Assembly: GCF_900637655.1 (NCBI RefSeq)
Contig: NZ_LR134384.1
Location: forward strand, 248,001-312,000
DNA length: 64,000 nucleotides
Source: Segatella oris
GTDB lineage: Bacteria; Bacteroidota; Bacteroidia; Bacteroidales; Bacteroidaceae
Reading direction: 5' to 3'
Part shown: positions 8,031-17,134 of the stretch, one piece after another
Numbering within the stretch: the first letter of the stretch is position 1
Layout of the letters: each line of letters begins with the position of its first letter
Position numbers and translations under genes: made by a program
The notes under the pieces: generated by a model
Databases searched by the model: none
Seen by the model: the letters and a program-made list of their open reading frames with translations, nothing else
What the model was told of the DNA's origin: nothing

Positions 8031-9437
8031 ATGAAAAAGAAATCAATTTTATTGTCCGTCGTGGCACTATGTGTATTGGCCTTGTTCTCTTGCAGTGACA
8101 AGAACGATGCACCCTCTTACAGTTCAAAAGCATTGAAAAATGCAGAGTTAGTAAACATCTTGAAAGCAAAGGGTTACACCTTTAATGAAAACGGTCAGTT
8201 AGCACTTAACGATCTTGTCAATAATACTACATCACTTGATTTGAGTGGAACGAAGTTGAAAGACCTGACAGAACTCGACATATTTCCCAACCTCCATGAG
8301 TTGAAACTCGCCAATAATGGCTATGGTCCAACGTTTGATTTCACTAAACTTCCTGCTCAAATCACCGGTGTCGACCTGACAAATAACGACATTTATGATT
8401 TTGAAGGCTTAGTAAGTACTAAGGTTGAGAATGATGAAGTAAAAACAACTATTCTTCGACCACTGACAAAACTCTATCTCCCGGCTACGGCTAAATATAA
8501 TGTAGAAGACTTGATGCCATTCTATACTGAAAGCAAAGCCGAGAAGAAACAGGTTGACATGCAGATGATCAACGCTAAAGGACAGTTGGAAACCTATAAT
8601 ACAATCAGAGAAATTCCCGACGAATACTTCAGAAAATACCTTAAAACGGTATTCAAAGATCTGTTTGTTGACGAAACATCCATTGATATCAGCAAGCCTA
8701 TGTCGTTGGAAGCAACGGGACAAAATGTGATGTTGAATGTTTTGATTCCATTTGAAGATATTAATAAAGTAAAATCTGTTGAGGGTATAGAATACTTTAT
8801 CAACAATCCTTTCTACAAAACATTCGGAGTTGCTTTGAATTGTACGAACCATTGTTCCATAGCGTATATTGCCCCAAGAGCAAACATAAAAGCGTTAGCA
8901 CTCACTAACATTGATACCAACCCAGAGTCAGACTTCACAAAAGCAACAAGTTTAGCAGCTTTAGACTTTACGCACAACAATACAGTTCAGCACTTAGATT
9001 TTTCACAAACATTAATCGGAAACCAAAAGGCAGAGGCCTTTGATGTGTTCTTTACAAACATTTTAGGTTTGCAAGATTGTAAGAACTTACAAGATGTGAA
9101 AATTCGGAATTCGGGTGAAGGAATATTAAATAGCATTAGTCTTATTGACTTGCCTAAGTTGAAACAGATTGATTTAAGCTTTGTAAAAGGCCTTCAAGAC
9201 CTCATGTTACTCCGTCTTCCAAATTGCAAAATAACTTATCCTGCCACCTTAAAGTATTATTATGATGGTGGTGCTAACGAGTTGGTAGACCTGTCTGAAA
9301 CGAATACTATTAGTTTAACGCTATCAGAAGATGTCTACAAAAAAGACGAGACAAAGGCTTTTATAACGAAATATAATAAATACCTCGGTGATGGTTATGC
9401 TTGGAATAGCGAATACAAACCCTATAAATGGAAATAA
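8031..9437 (+). CDS. Leucine-rich-repeat lipoprotein, 468 aa
   Basis: The start at 8031 (MKKKSILLS) gives a proper signal with lipobox LFSCS and sits just after a promoter. Residues about 60-130 carry classical LRR units (TTSLDLSGTKLKDLTELDIF, NLHELKLANNGY, ITGVDLTNNDI); further LRR-like strands recur toward the C-terminus (LKQIDLSFVKGLQDLMLLRL). The middle holds a domain of about 130 residues that I do not recognise. It is lipid-anchored, probably exposed on the surface, and heads the cluster leading to the haem receptor. Protein binding is the usual role of such repeats; the ligand is unknown. Confidence 0.8.
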   Translation: MKKKSILLSVVALCVLALFSCSDKNDAPSYSSKALKNAELVNILKAKGYTFNENGQLALNDLVNNTTSLDLSGTKLKDLTELDIFPNLHELKLANNGYGPTFDFTKLPAQITGVDLTNNDIYDFEGLVSTKVENDEVKTTILRPLTKLYLPATAKYNVEDLMPFYTESKAEKKQVDMQMINAKGQLETYNTIREIPDEYFRKYLKTVFKDLFVDETSIDISKPMSLEATGQNVMLNVLIPFEDINKVKSVEGIEYFINNPFYKTFGVALNCTNHCSIAYIAPRANIKALALTNIDTNPESDFTKATSLAALDFTHNNTVQHLDFSQTLIGNQKAEAFDVFFTNILGLQDCKNLQDVKIRNSGEGILNSISLIDLPKLKQIDLSFVKGLQDLMLLRLPNCKITYPATLKYYYDGGANELVDLSETNTISLTLSEDVYKKDETKAFITKYNKYLGDGYAWNSEYKPYKWK

Positions 9438-9465
9438 ACAGTTTTAATTTTCAGATTAACTTATC

Positions 9466-9948
9466 ATGCAAAAAAGAATATTTTCGTTGTTGATGCTACT
9501 ATGGTGCATCGTTTCATCAAATAGTGTTTACGCTGCTAATGAGTTCCATGTTGGAGACAGGGTAGCTTATTCCGGCACACTGACTCGCGTTTATATGAAT
9601 GGAGAAAAAGCCTCTGGGCAAGCTGTAACGGCATTTGTAACAAAGACGTCAGACCAAACCTACACCATAGAACTTCAAGAATTCAAAGCTGGCAAGATGC
9701 CGGGGACTATCCTGGTAATAGCAGAAGATGTCAGCGTTTCTGCAGACGGCTCGTTTAACATGCCGTCAATGCAGAATATTATTATATTGAAATTATTTGG
9801 TTTTTCTAAAGCCAAAAGTTCTTTCAACGCAGATCTTTCAGGGACAATCACCTCCGATGGCCAGTTGACTTTCACCGTTACATCGGTGAATGCAAAATAT
9901 TTTGGAATTCCTTTCAAGGCAATTGTTACTTTCAAGGGACACCAATAA
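9466..9948 (+). CDS. Secreted calycin-like protein, 160 aa
   Basis: A signal peptide (SNSVYA, then ANEFHVGD) precedes about 135 residues of alternating beta strands that look like the calycin/lipocalin-like barrel family of Bacteroidetes (Calycin_like). It has no lipobox, so it is periplasmic or released. The local motif EFKAGKMPGTI is echoed as NFTVGKMGMII in the next gene, suggesting a diverged pair. Such barrels often bind small hydrophobic ligands; a link with haem is inference from position upstream of the TonB receptor and HmuY genes. Confidence 0.65.
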   Translation: MQKRIFSLLMLLWCIVSSNSVYAANEFHVGDRVAYSGTLTRVYMNGEKASGQAVTAFVTKTSDQTYTIELQEFKAGKMPGTILVIAEDVSVSADGSFNMPSMQNIIILKLFGFSKAKSSFNADLSGTITSDGQLTFTVTSVNAKYFGIPFKAIVTFKGHQ

Positions 9949-10029
9949 AATAATAGTTTGCGGCATTGCATGCTACGATGCTTTGTCGCAAATTTCGAAT
10001 TTAGTAGTATTCTATTCAATGGTTTAATC

Positions 10030-10674
10030 ATGATATATTCATATTTTCGCAGGACTCCGCTGTTTATTCTATCTTTCTTATGTATTTTCCTCACCATTTC
10101 TTGCAGTTCAGATGAGGAACTGAAAAGGGCCGATGCCGACATTAAGTTGGTGAACGAGGCTAAATCTTTTCTTCAAGGAGATATTGTCCTTAACACCCAT
10201 GCTACTATGGGTGGTGTTAACAAGACTTTACTTCCAACAGGATGCCCCACTAAATTCAACTTTACCTGGAGTAAAACAGCCCCACAAAGCTTTACAATTT
10301 CGCTGTTAAACTTTACTGTTGGTAAGATGGGAATGATTATAAACTTCAACTGTGAGGTAAAAGCGATGCAGCTTAATTCTTGGGAAAAGAACGAATACAA
10401 AGGAGAAGGATGGATTAAGTTTTATGGCGAGAATGGCTCTGTATCAGGAACAGACAATGAAGGTGTACCCTCTAAAGCAATGGGAAGTACCGTAAAAGGA
10501 TATTATAATGTAATGAGTCATCAAATAAACTTCATCGTTAACTACAACATGATGAATGTGCGTTCGGAGTGTTTCCTGCAAACCATTGATAAAAATCGCA
10601 TCAAAACATACGATGAAGACTTTAAGAAATATGAAGAAGATTTGAAGAAATACAAGGAGGAACATGGTCTGTAG
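10030..10674 (+). CDS. Lipoprotein of the haem locus, calycin-like, possibly DUF4903, 214 aa
   Basis: The ATG at 10030 is preferred because it gives a signal with lipobox LTISCSS; the earlier ATG at 9958 would add 24 residues without signal character. The mature part is beta-rich with the motif NFTVGKMGMII, resembling the preceding calycin-like protein, and ends in a charged helical tail (YDEDFKKYEEDLKKYKEEHG). I recall DUF4903 proteins in similar neighbourhoods but cannot confirm the family. It is expected on the outer membrane together with the TonB receptor encoded next. Confidence 0.65.
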   Translation: MIYSYFRRTPLFILSFLCIFLTISCSSDEELKRADADIKLVNEAKSFLQGDIVLNTHATMGGVNKTLLPTGCPTKFNFTWSKTAPQSFTISLLNFTVGKMGMIINFNCEVKAMQLNSWEKNEYKGEGWIKFYGENGSVSGTDNEGVPSKAMGSTVKGYYNVMSHQINFIVNYNMMNVRSECFLQTIDKNRIKTYDEDFKKYEEDLKKYKEEHGL

Positions 10675-10700
10675 TGACCACATCTCTACATAATGACATG

Positions 10701-10743
10701 AAAGAAATGTGGGTAATGCATGTATTATCCACATTTCTTTTTG
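10701..10743 (+). terminator. 12-bp hairpin with short U-run: terminator or attenuator before the TonB receptor gene
   Basis: AAAGAAATGTGG (10701-10712) is perfectly complementary to CCACATTTCTTT (10729-10740), with a 16-base loop and a T-run continuing to 10742. No TAnnTTTG box is seen between it and the receptor start at 10760, so the receptor may depend on read-through. Confidence 0.6.
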
Positions 10744-10759
10744 TATAGAAAAAGTGCAC

Positions 10760-13111
10760 ATGAGAAGAAAAAAACTATTCCTTACACTGCTTTTTTGCTT
10801 CAGCTTCATGACTTTATGGGCTCAGCAGCAAGTAAAATTCAAAGTAGAGGAACAAGGAACACAGCAACCTTTGGTAGGTGTTTATATCTCGCTTACATCC
10901 AAAAACAGCACTAAAGCAGAATTTAATGCCGTGACCGATGTTACAGGAGAAGCCGTTTTCAACATTGAAAGGCGAGGTACTTACCACTATCAGACTACAG
11001 CTGTAGGCTATATTTCTGTTTCTGGAGATATACAACTGCCTCAGAACACTACAATAAATATTGTGATGCGGGAGGATGTTATGCACCTGAATGATGTTGT
11101 TGTAACAGGTTCCCGCACCGAACGCCCTATAAAACTGTCGGCTGTTACTACGCAAGTGCTGGGTGGAAAAGCCTTAGTGGATGCCGGATACAGCGACCTT
11201 CAGCATGCACTTCAACAGGAAACACCCGGTATGAACATCCAGAAAGTAGGCTTTGGCAATGAAATATCCATGCAAGGATTAGATGCCCGACACGTGCTTT
11301 TCCTACAAGATGGTGAACGAATGACGGGAGAAATGGCGGGGAACCTTGACTATGAGCGTTTTAACCTGCACGCTATAGACCGCATAGAGATTGTAAAAGG
11401 TGCCAGCAGTACGCTCTATGGGAGTCGTGCTTCAGGTGCAGTGATCAACCTTATCTCCAAGAAAGCCACGAAGCCGATAGACATTCAAGCGGGTTTTCGC
11501 TGGGGACAGATGAACCAACGTAATTATAAACATCCTTCAAAGCATGACTTTCTTTACATGTTTGAGAAGAATAGCGACCGTCCCAACCTACAAGCATGGG
11601 TGTCTGCAGGTATGAAATACAAGAAAATTACTTCGCAGACAGACGTTTGGTACAGTGAAAGTGATGCCTTTTATATGTATCAATCCAAACATGATAAAAA
11701 GGTATACACGAAAGAAGCCAATCCTTTTTTACCGCATGACATTATCTTAAACAGCGTAGCTGAGCGCTCTCCAATGGGCATCGAGGGTACGGAGCATGTG
11801 TCGTTGGCACAGAAATTCTATATCGATCCTATCAAGAACCTATCTATTGAGACCTATGGTACATTGTTTTTCATGAATTCCTATGACTTGATTCAAGACA
11901 TGACATTCACGCAGAGCCGTGACTTTATGACGGGATTCAAAGCAAAATACGATGTAAAAGACTGGTTTTCTGTCCACTTAAGTATGCATGCAGACTTTTA
12001 TGATCGCTTCAAAAGGCATGAAAGACTTGATGAACGCAAGAAGGTTTATAAGAGCTGTATCCTCGAACCACGCCTGACTGTCACGAGTAATTACTTTAAT
12101 CACCACAGTCTTATCTTCGGAATAGAGCATACCAGCGATGAGTTGACGAGCGATCGCTTTGTGAATCGCAAGATGACAACACGTGCTTTGCACGAAACTG
12201 AATACTTCTTACAAGATGAATGGATACCCAATACACATTGGTTACTATCAACTGGTGTGCGCACAAACTTCTCGAAAGCTTTTGGTTTCATGTGGATGCC
12301 GAAGCTTGCAGCCAAGTATTCACTCAACAATCACTGGGCTTTTCGTGCCAATTACTCCATGGGCTACCGTGCACCGAGCATCAAGGAACTGTTCTTTAAC
12401 TGGGATCATTTAGGCATGTTTCAAATCCGCGGTAACGAAGAATTACGCCCGGAGAAGAACCATTATATTTCATTCGGCACAGAATACACCACAGATCGTT
12501 TCTTCATCAACGTGAATGCATATGGAAACTTCTTCAGAAAGAAGATTGAAGGCGTGTGGCATATTTACGACATGCAATATAACTTTGAATATACAAATCT
12601 AAGAAATCAGCGCATGTTGGGCATTGAAGCAATTCTCAAATGGCATTTCGCGAAAGGCTTTACCCTTAATGGAACCTACAGCTATGTGAATGTAAGTAAA
12701 CAGCAAGGCATACAGGTAAACACCACATCTCCACATGCGGCAACTGGCAGTTTAGACTATACGTTCAACCAAAAGAACTATCGTTTGAAGAGCATTCTCA
12801 GTGCATCGTTCATGGGACAGAAGCAATTTGATGTGCAAGACCGCGTGTGGGTAGACGAACATCACAAGAGTTACGATGCCTATTTCCGCTGTACATTGCC
12901 TACATATGTACTTTGTAATTTAGCCGTCGTGCAGACTTTCTGCAATAAAGTAAAAGTAACCTTGGGCGTTGACAACCTATTCAACTACGTTCCTCATACT
13001 TTAGGATCGGGAATCACGATGTTCAATGTACCGGCGACATGCGGCACAAGAGGCTATATTCAAGTGGAATTCTTAGTCGATGACATTATCAAAACCTTGA
13101 AACATAAATAA
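10760..13111 (+). CDS. TonB-dependent outer-membrane receptor, HmuR-like, 783 aa
   Basis: The start at 10760 gives a signal peptide (cleavage near LWAQQ). A carboxypeptidase-regulatory-like domain (about 25-105) is followed by a plug opening NDVVVTGSRTERP and including GMNIQKVGFGNEISMQGLD and RIEIVKGASSTLYGSRASG, then a 22-strand-type barrel. Near residue 534 the barrel has YRAPSIKELF, a His (NWDHLGMF) and NEELRPEKN, an arrangement like the YRAP...NPDL region of haem receptors. Its stop overlaps the start of the hmuY-like gene by one base. Function: TonB-driven import of haem delivered by HmuY, by analogy with P. gingivalis HmuR; the name is not assigned because sequence identity could not be measured. 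Confidence 0.88.
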   Translation: MRRKKLFLTLLFCFSFMTLWAQQQVKFKVEEQGTQQPLVGVYISLTSKNSTKAEFNAVTDVTGEAVFNIERRGTYHYQTTAVGYISVSGDIQLPQNTTINIVMREDVMHLNDVVVTGSRTERPIKLSAVTTQVLGGKALVDAGYSDLQHALQQETPGMNIQKVGFGNEISMQGLDARHVLFLQDGERMTGEMAGNLDYERFNLHAIDRIEIVKGASSTLYGSRASGAVINLISKKATKPIDIQAGFRWGQMNQRNYKHPSKHDFLYMFEKNSDRPNLQAWVSAGMKYKKITSQTDVWYSESDAFYMYQSKHDKKVYTKEANPFLPHDIILNSVAERSPMGIEGTEHVSLAQKFYIDPIKNLSIETYGTLFFMNSYDLIQDMTFTQSRDFMTGFKAKYDVKDWFSVHLSMHADFYDRFKRHERLDERKKVYKSCILEPRLTVTSNYFNHHSLIFGIEHTSDELTSDRFVNRKMTTRALHETEYFLQDEWIPNTHWLLSTGVRTNFSKAFGFMWMPKLAAKYSLNNHWAFRANYSMGYRAPSIKELFFNWDHLGMFQIRGNEELRPEKNHYISFGTEYTTDRFFINVNAYGNFFRKKIEGVWHIYDMQYNFEYTNLRNQRMLGIEAILKWHFAKGFTLNGTYSYVNVSKQQGIQVNTTSPHAATGSLDYTFNQKNYRLKSILSASFMGQKQFDVQDRVWVDEHHKSYDAYFRCTLPTYVLCNLAVVQTFCNKVKVTLGVDNLFNYVPHTLGSGITMFNVPATCGTRGYIQVEFLVDDIIKTLKHK

Positions 13112-13809
13112 TGAAAACAACACTATATATACTTTTAGGCGCGCTCTTTACATTCACCTCATGTGTAAAATACGATGCCGAGCCTTTCACGGGGAAGACA
13201 CTCCCCCGTGTCAGTGGTTATTCTACAGGTGTTACCAATGATTGGATTTATTTCAATCTGCGTACAGGTGAGGTATTCAACAGCTATCAGCCAGGCAGTG
13301 ACATCAAAGAAGGTGAACAGAGAAACCGTTTGGACTGGGATCTCGCTTTCTGTGGCTACCGTCTCAGAACGAATAGTGGAACTTCGGGAAACGGTCAAGG
13401 TGGGGCTGCCGACTTAGGCAATGGGAATTATGAAAAATGGCAAACCGTTTCACAACTTCCCAACACCATCCAATGGGCAGTAGATGATCACACGGTATCA
13501 ATTACCTATTCACGCAACGACTGGAATAAGTATCTCATTGCCAATCACCTTGATTTTAATGAGAATCCATGGTTTGATCCCAACCGGGGACCAGCCACAA
13601 CAAAGACTGATGCCAATCCTGTATTGGCACGAGCCATGACGTTCACCGGGCCACCACCGGTATATTCGCCTTCTTTCCACACCTATGTTGTGCGCACCGC
13701 CGATGGTAAACGCTACTTCAAGCTGCAGATTATAAGTTGGTATAAAGGCGACATTGAGGTCGGAGATACAGGAGGTCAGATCAGTTATTACTGTGACGAA
13801 TTAAAATAA
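13111..13809 (+). CDS. hmuY: HmuY family haem-binding lipoprotein, 232 aa
   Basis: Lipobox FTSCV predicts outer-membrane lipidation. The HmuY fold is recognisable by NDWIYFNLRTGEV (about 43-55), DWDLAFCGYRLRTNSGTSG (about 75-93) with the following Gly-rich GNGQGGA, and the closing KRYFKLQIISWYKG. HmuY takes haem from host proteins and passes it to the TonB receptor, whose gene overlaps this one by a base. In P. gingivalis two His residues bind iron; in several relatives Met residues do. Here the plausible residues are H127, H146, M176 and H190; the H146/M176 spacing is closest to known pairs. That ligand assignment is inference. Confidence 0.9.
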   Translation: MKTTLYILLGALFTFTSCVKYDAEPFTGKTLPRVSGYSTGVTNDWIYFNLRTGEVFNSYQPGSDIKEGEQRNRLDWDLAFCGYRLRTNSGTSGNGQGGAADLGNGNYEKWQTVSQLPNTIQWAVDDHTVSITYSRNDWNKYLIANHLDFNENPWFDPNRGPATTKTDANPVLARAMTFTGPPPVYSPSFHTYVVRTADGKRYFKLQIISWYKGDIEVGDTGGQISYYCDELK

Positions 13810-13856
13810 AATAAGTTTTTCAGAGTTAAATAAACAGTAGATAACGAATAGAAAAA

Positions 13857-14720
13857 ATGGGAAATAACAAGAAGTGGTATATCAAACAGACACTCATCTC
13901 ATTCTTAGTAGTACTCTTTGCCATGCCTTTGGGACACGGAGCCATGAAGTTAATGGAAAGATTCATGAATGAGGGAAGCCTGCATGTGGCCGGTTTCATG
14001 ATTGGATTGACAGGACTTGTGATGGTGATTATCGGCGTCTTTGTGAAAGGCGACACCCGACAGACTTTATGGGGACTGTTCGGTGGGCTCCTCTTCTGGA
14101 CGGGATGGGTAGAGTTTCTCTTTATGTATTATGCCCGCCGCTATGGAGTCCAGCCTGAAATAGAATATGGGAAGACGGTCACACAACCTGAATATCTCAT
14201 CCTTCCTGCATCGTTTGGCATGTGGATGATGACGATGGTGATGTATGTGTTCAGCACGAAGAATGGCTGTCTTTTCATCACATGGGTGCAGAAAGTGTGC
14301 TTCCGCAGCCAGCGAAAAACAATTGTCGTGCAGCCCATGACACGTCACACCTCAATCGTAACTTTCATGGAAACCAACATGATGCTGTGGGCTTCCTATC
14401 TCTTGTTGATGTTCTGTTACGACAAAAACTTCTTTGGTGATCATCATCCTGTTACGTTCTTGGTTGGCTTAGGCTGCCTTGTGGGGTCGCTGTTCATGTT
14501 AGAAAGGCAACTGCATATTGCTTCCTGGGGTGCCAATATCCGTATGGCGGTAGCCACAGTGATTGTGTTTTGGGTGCCCGTAGAGATACTTGGCCGAATC
14601 AACTTCTTCAAGGAGTTCTGGGTCGAGCCTGAAAAATACGCGCTTCCCATGCTGATTATCCTGACAGCTTTTGCGGTCTTGGGCGTTTATCTATGGCGAA
14701 AAGGTCAGGTGAAGCGATAA
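13857..14720 (+). CDS. Polytopic membrane protein of the haem locus, 287 aa
   Basis: Eight or so hydrophobic segments are visible (for example FMIGLTGLVMVIIGVFV, MWMMTMVMYVFS, MLWASYLLLMFCY, MRMAVATVIVFWVPV-like and MLIILTAFAVLGVYLW). No transporter signature is recognised. Several His and Met residues lie close to membrane boundaries (GDHHPVTF). It begins 47 bases after hmuY and is probably the last gene of that transcript. In other Bacteroidetes the genes after hmuYR include membrane proteins of unknown function, and this could be one; a role in haem or iron handling is inference from position. Confidence 0.7.
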   Translation: MGNNKKWYIKQTLISFLVVLFAMPLGHGAMKLMERFMNEGSLHVAGFMIGLTGLVMVIIGVFVKGDTRQTLWGLFGGLLFWTGWVEFLFMYYARRYGVQPEIEYGKTVTQPEYLILPASFGMWMMTMVMYVFSTKNGCLFITWVQKVCFRSQRKTIVVQPMTRHTSIVTFMETNMMLWASYLLLMFCYDKNFFGDHHPVTFLVGLGCLVGSLFMLERQLHIASWGANIRMAVATVIVFWVPVEILGRINFFKEFWVEPEKYALPMLIILTAFAVLGVYLWRKGQVKR

Positions 14721-14792
14721 CAACAGGACTTTTTCTCTACAGAAATATCATAAAAAAGAAGGTTTCAAAGAAGGTAAAATCAGTGTAGTGCT

Positions 14793-15851
14793 ATGAAATA
14801 TATTGTTGCCATGGACTCTTTTAAGGGCAGCCTTTCCTCGGAAGAGGCAGGAAATGCCGTTGCCGGGAACATCAGAAAGCGCGACAATGAGGCCGACATT
14901 CAGATTTTCTCCATGTCAGATGGTGGCGACGGTATGCTCGAAGCATTCTGCAAAGCCACGAGAGCCAAGCGTCTTTCTGTGCCAACCCGCGATGCCCTGA
15001 TGCGGCGGATTGAGGCGCAATATGGCATCACCAGCGACGGAACAGCAATCATAGAGATAGCACAGGCAAGCGGACTCATGCGCATTGAGCCTGAACAACG
15101 CAACCCCATGCGTGCCACCTCGTATGGCACAGGACTTCTTGTTGCCGATGCACTGCGCCGTGGCTGCCACAAAATGATTATCGGATTGGGTGGCAGTGCC
15201 ACAAGCGACGCTGGCATAGGCATGCTTCGTGCTCTGATTGAAACCTTTGCTCCGGAAGGAAATTTCAAGGATATTCAATCCCGATTTGACCGTTGTGAAA
15301 TCATATTGGCAAGCGATGTGACGAACCCTCTCTATGGCATTAACGGTGCAGCCCACGTGTTTGCTGCCCAAAAAGGAGCCACACCAACTATGATTGAAGC
15401 CTTGGATGCCCGCGCAAAGCAGTTTGCAGAGCATGCAGCCAAAAGCATGGGAATAGATAAAAGCATGCAACCCGGTGCGGGAGCAGCAGGAGGTTTGGGC
15501 TATGCTTTTATGCAATTCCTCAACGGAAAGATGCTGTCGGGTGCAGAACTGCTGTTAAAACTGCTCGATTTCGACAACATCATTGCCAATGCCGACCTTA
15601 TCATCACAGGCGAAGGAAAGAGCGACAGCCAGACGCTCATGGGCAAACTGCCGGCCATTATCATGCAGCATGCCTGCCGACACCACATTCCAACCTTATT
15701 AATTTCAGGCCAGATTGAAGACCACGAACGTCTCATGGCTGCTGGTTTCAGGGCGGCATGCGGCGTAACTCCTGCCGACATGCCACTCCACAAAGCCATG
15801 ATGCGCGACCAAGCCATAGCCAACATTAGGGAATTTCCTCTCCCCCTTTAG
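14793..15851 (+). CDS. Glycerate kinase (GlxK/GarK type), 352 aa
   Basis: The N-terminus MKYIVAMDSFKGSLSSEEAG is the hallmark of type-1 glycerate kinases. SMSDGGDGMLEAF, NPMRATSYGTGLLVADAL, IGLGGSATSDAGIGMLRAL and GAGAAGGLGYAF are further family motifs, and the C-terminal half contains DLIITGEGKSDSQT. Length is slightly below the usual 375-380 residues, the shortfall being spread over loops. It phosphorylates D-glycerate to 2- or 3-phosphoglycerate in the cytoplasm, feeding glycerate from glyoxylate or serine-type routes into glycolysis. No pathway partners adjoin it; the gene appears to be a single transcription unit. Confidence 0.93.
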   Translation: MKYIVAMDSFKGSLSSEEAGNAVAGNIRKRDNEADIQIFSMSDGGDGMLEAFCKATRAKRLSVPTRDALMRRIEAQYGITSDGTAIIEIAQASGLMRIEPEQRNPMRATSYGTGLLVADALRRGCHKMIIGLGGSATSDAGIGMLRALIETFAPEGNFKDIQSRFDRCEIILASDVTNPLYGINGAAHVFAAQKGATPTMIEALDARAKQFAEHAAKSMGIDKSMQPGAGAAGGLGYAFMQFLNGKMLSGAELLLKLLDFDNIIANADLIITGEGKSDSQTLMGKLPAIIMQHACRHHIPTLLISGQIEDHERLMAAGFRAACGVTPADMPLHKAMMRDQAIANIREFPLPL

Positions 15852-15863
15852 GGAAATTCCTTT
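15830..15863 (+). terminator. Weak terminator overlapping the glycerate kinase stop
   Basis: GGAATTTCC (15830-15838) and GGAAATTCC (15852-15860) can form a 9-bp stem whose loop contains the stop codon; a short TTT follows. The stem is AT-rich in its middle and may be inefficient. Confidence 0.35.
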
Positions 15864-15962
15864 CTCCTACCCTTTTATTTGTTCTATTTTTGCAATGTGA
15901 AGAAGAGGCAACGAGAGCCTCGGATATCATTATTTATATAGCAACAAATAAAACATACAGGT

Positions 15963-17003
15963 ATGAAAAAGTTTATATTAGCCCTCGTAACACTGTTCAC
16001 TTTAACAGTCTCGGCCAATGCAATGAGCTATGAACAGGCTCGCCAGCAGGCTTTGTTCCTTACTGACAAGATGGCGTATGAACTGAACCTCACAGACGAA
16101 CAGTATGAGGCTGCCTACGAAATCAACCTCGACTATCTGATGAGTGTCAATGATTACAGCGACCTCTACGGCGTTTATTGGACACAACGCAATCTTGATT
16201 TAAGCTATATTCTGCTCGATTGGCAATACAGAACCTATTGCGCAGCCAACTATTTCTATCGCCCACTCTATTATAACGACGGCTACTGGCGCTTCAGAGT
16301 CTATGCCCGTTACCCACATAGAGACTACTTCTATTTCGGTCGGCCAGGTTTCTATGCCGTCTATCGCGGTGGACACAGCTGGCGAATCAATGGCGGACAA
16401 AGTTGGTATCGCGGTCGGGATTTCGGTTGTAGAGACTCACATCGATACATAGGTATGCGTGATCATTTCAACCAAGGCAACTATGGACGTGGTTTCAGCA
16501 GCCGCAATTTCGACAACTACGGCAATGAGAACCGAGTGTTCGGAGGCAACAGAAACAGCCGCATCTACGGTAACGACATGCGTGGGAACCGCTCATTCGG
16601 CGGCTACGACAACTACGACTCACGCAGTAACCGCTCGTTTGACAACAACACACGTACACGTATATTTGGTGGCAGTGCTGCATCCGAAAGCCGTGGTAAT
16701 GGCGCTTTCAACAACCGACAGAGCAGCACCCGGTCTACTGTTCCCGCTATTCCTACCCGCCCATTCGGTGCTGACCGCGGTAGTTCTATCCAGGAACCAA
16801 CCCACGTTTTCGACCGTCCAAGCACAGGACACACCTTTGGCGGCAGCGCACCAAGCCGTTCTTTCAATGACAATGCGCCTACACGTTCGTTCGGAGGCAG
16901 TGCTCCAAGCCCATCTTTCGGCGGCGGAAACACACCTACCCGCTCATTCGGCGGAGGCTCAACAACCCAAGGAAGCCATGGCGTTTTCGGCGGAAGAAGA
17001 TAA
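15963..17003 (+). CDS. Secreted Gly/Asn/Ser/Arg-rich repeat protein, 346 aa
   Basis: A signal peptide ends at SANA. Residues about 22-65 form a helical domain (YEQARQQALFLTDKMAYELN, then LTDEQYEAAYEIN), followed by a Tyr/Arg/Trp-rich stretch (about 90-150), and then about 200 residues of low complexity dominated by Gly, Asn, Ser, Arg and Phe. The end carries loose repeats of RSFGG followed by SAP/GNTPT/GS. Such compositions suggest an extended, possibly self-associating surface or periplasmic protein. No function is recognised. A TATTTTTG promoter-like box lies at 15885-15892. Confidence 0.8.
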   Translation: MKKFILALVTLFTLTVSANAMSYEQARQQALFLTDKMAYELNLTDEQYEAAYEINLDYLMSVNDYSDLYGVYWTQRNLDLSYILLDWQYRTYCAANYFYRPLYYNDGYWRFRVYARYPHRDYFYFGRPGFYAVYRGGHSWRINGGQSWYRGRDFGCRDSHRYIGMRDHFNQGNYGRGFSSRNFDNYGNENRVFGGNRNSRIYGNDMRGNRSFGGYDNYDSRSNRSFDNNTRTRIFGGSAASESRGNGAFNNRQSSTRSTVPAIPTRPFGADRGSSIQEPTHVFDRPSTGHTFGGSAPSRSFNDNAPTRSFGGSAPSPSFGGGNTPTRSFGGGSTTQGSHGVFGGRR

Positions 17004-17059
17004 AAGGACAATCAAACAGGCCAACACTTTTATTTATACTATATATACAATTCACTCAA

Positions 17060-17106
17060 AAGGGATTATCAGAAGGCTTTCGCCCGATGATAATCCCTTC
17101 TCTTTT
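17060..17106. terminator. Bidirectional terminator between convergent genes
   Basis: AAGGGATTATCA (17060-17071) and TGATAATCCCTT (17088-17099) are perfect complements. Pyrimidine-rich sequence follows on the plus strand and T-rich sequence on the minus, suiting both the repeat protein and the convergent phosphatase gene. Confidence 0.75.
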
Positions 17107-17134
17107 CAGTGTCAATCACTATCGCTTTCTGTGC

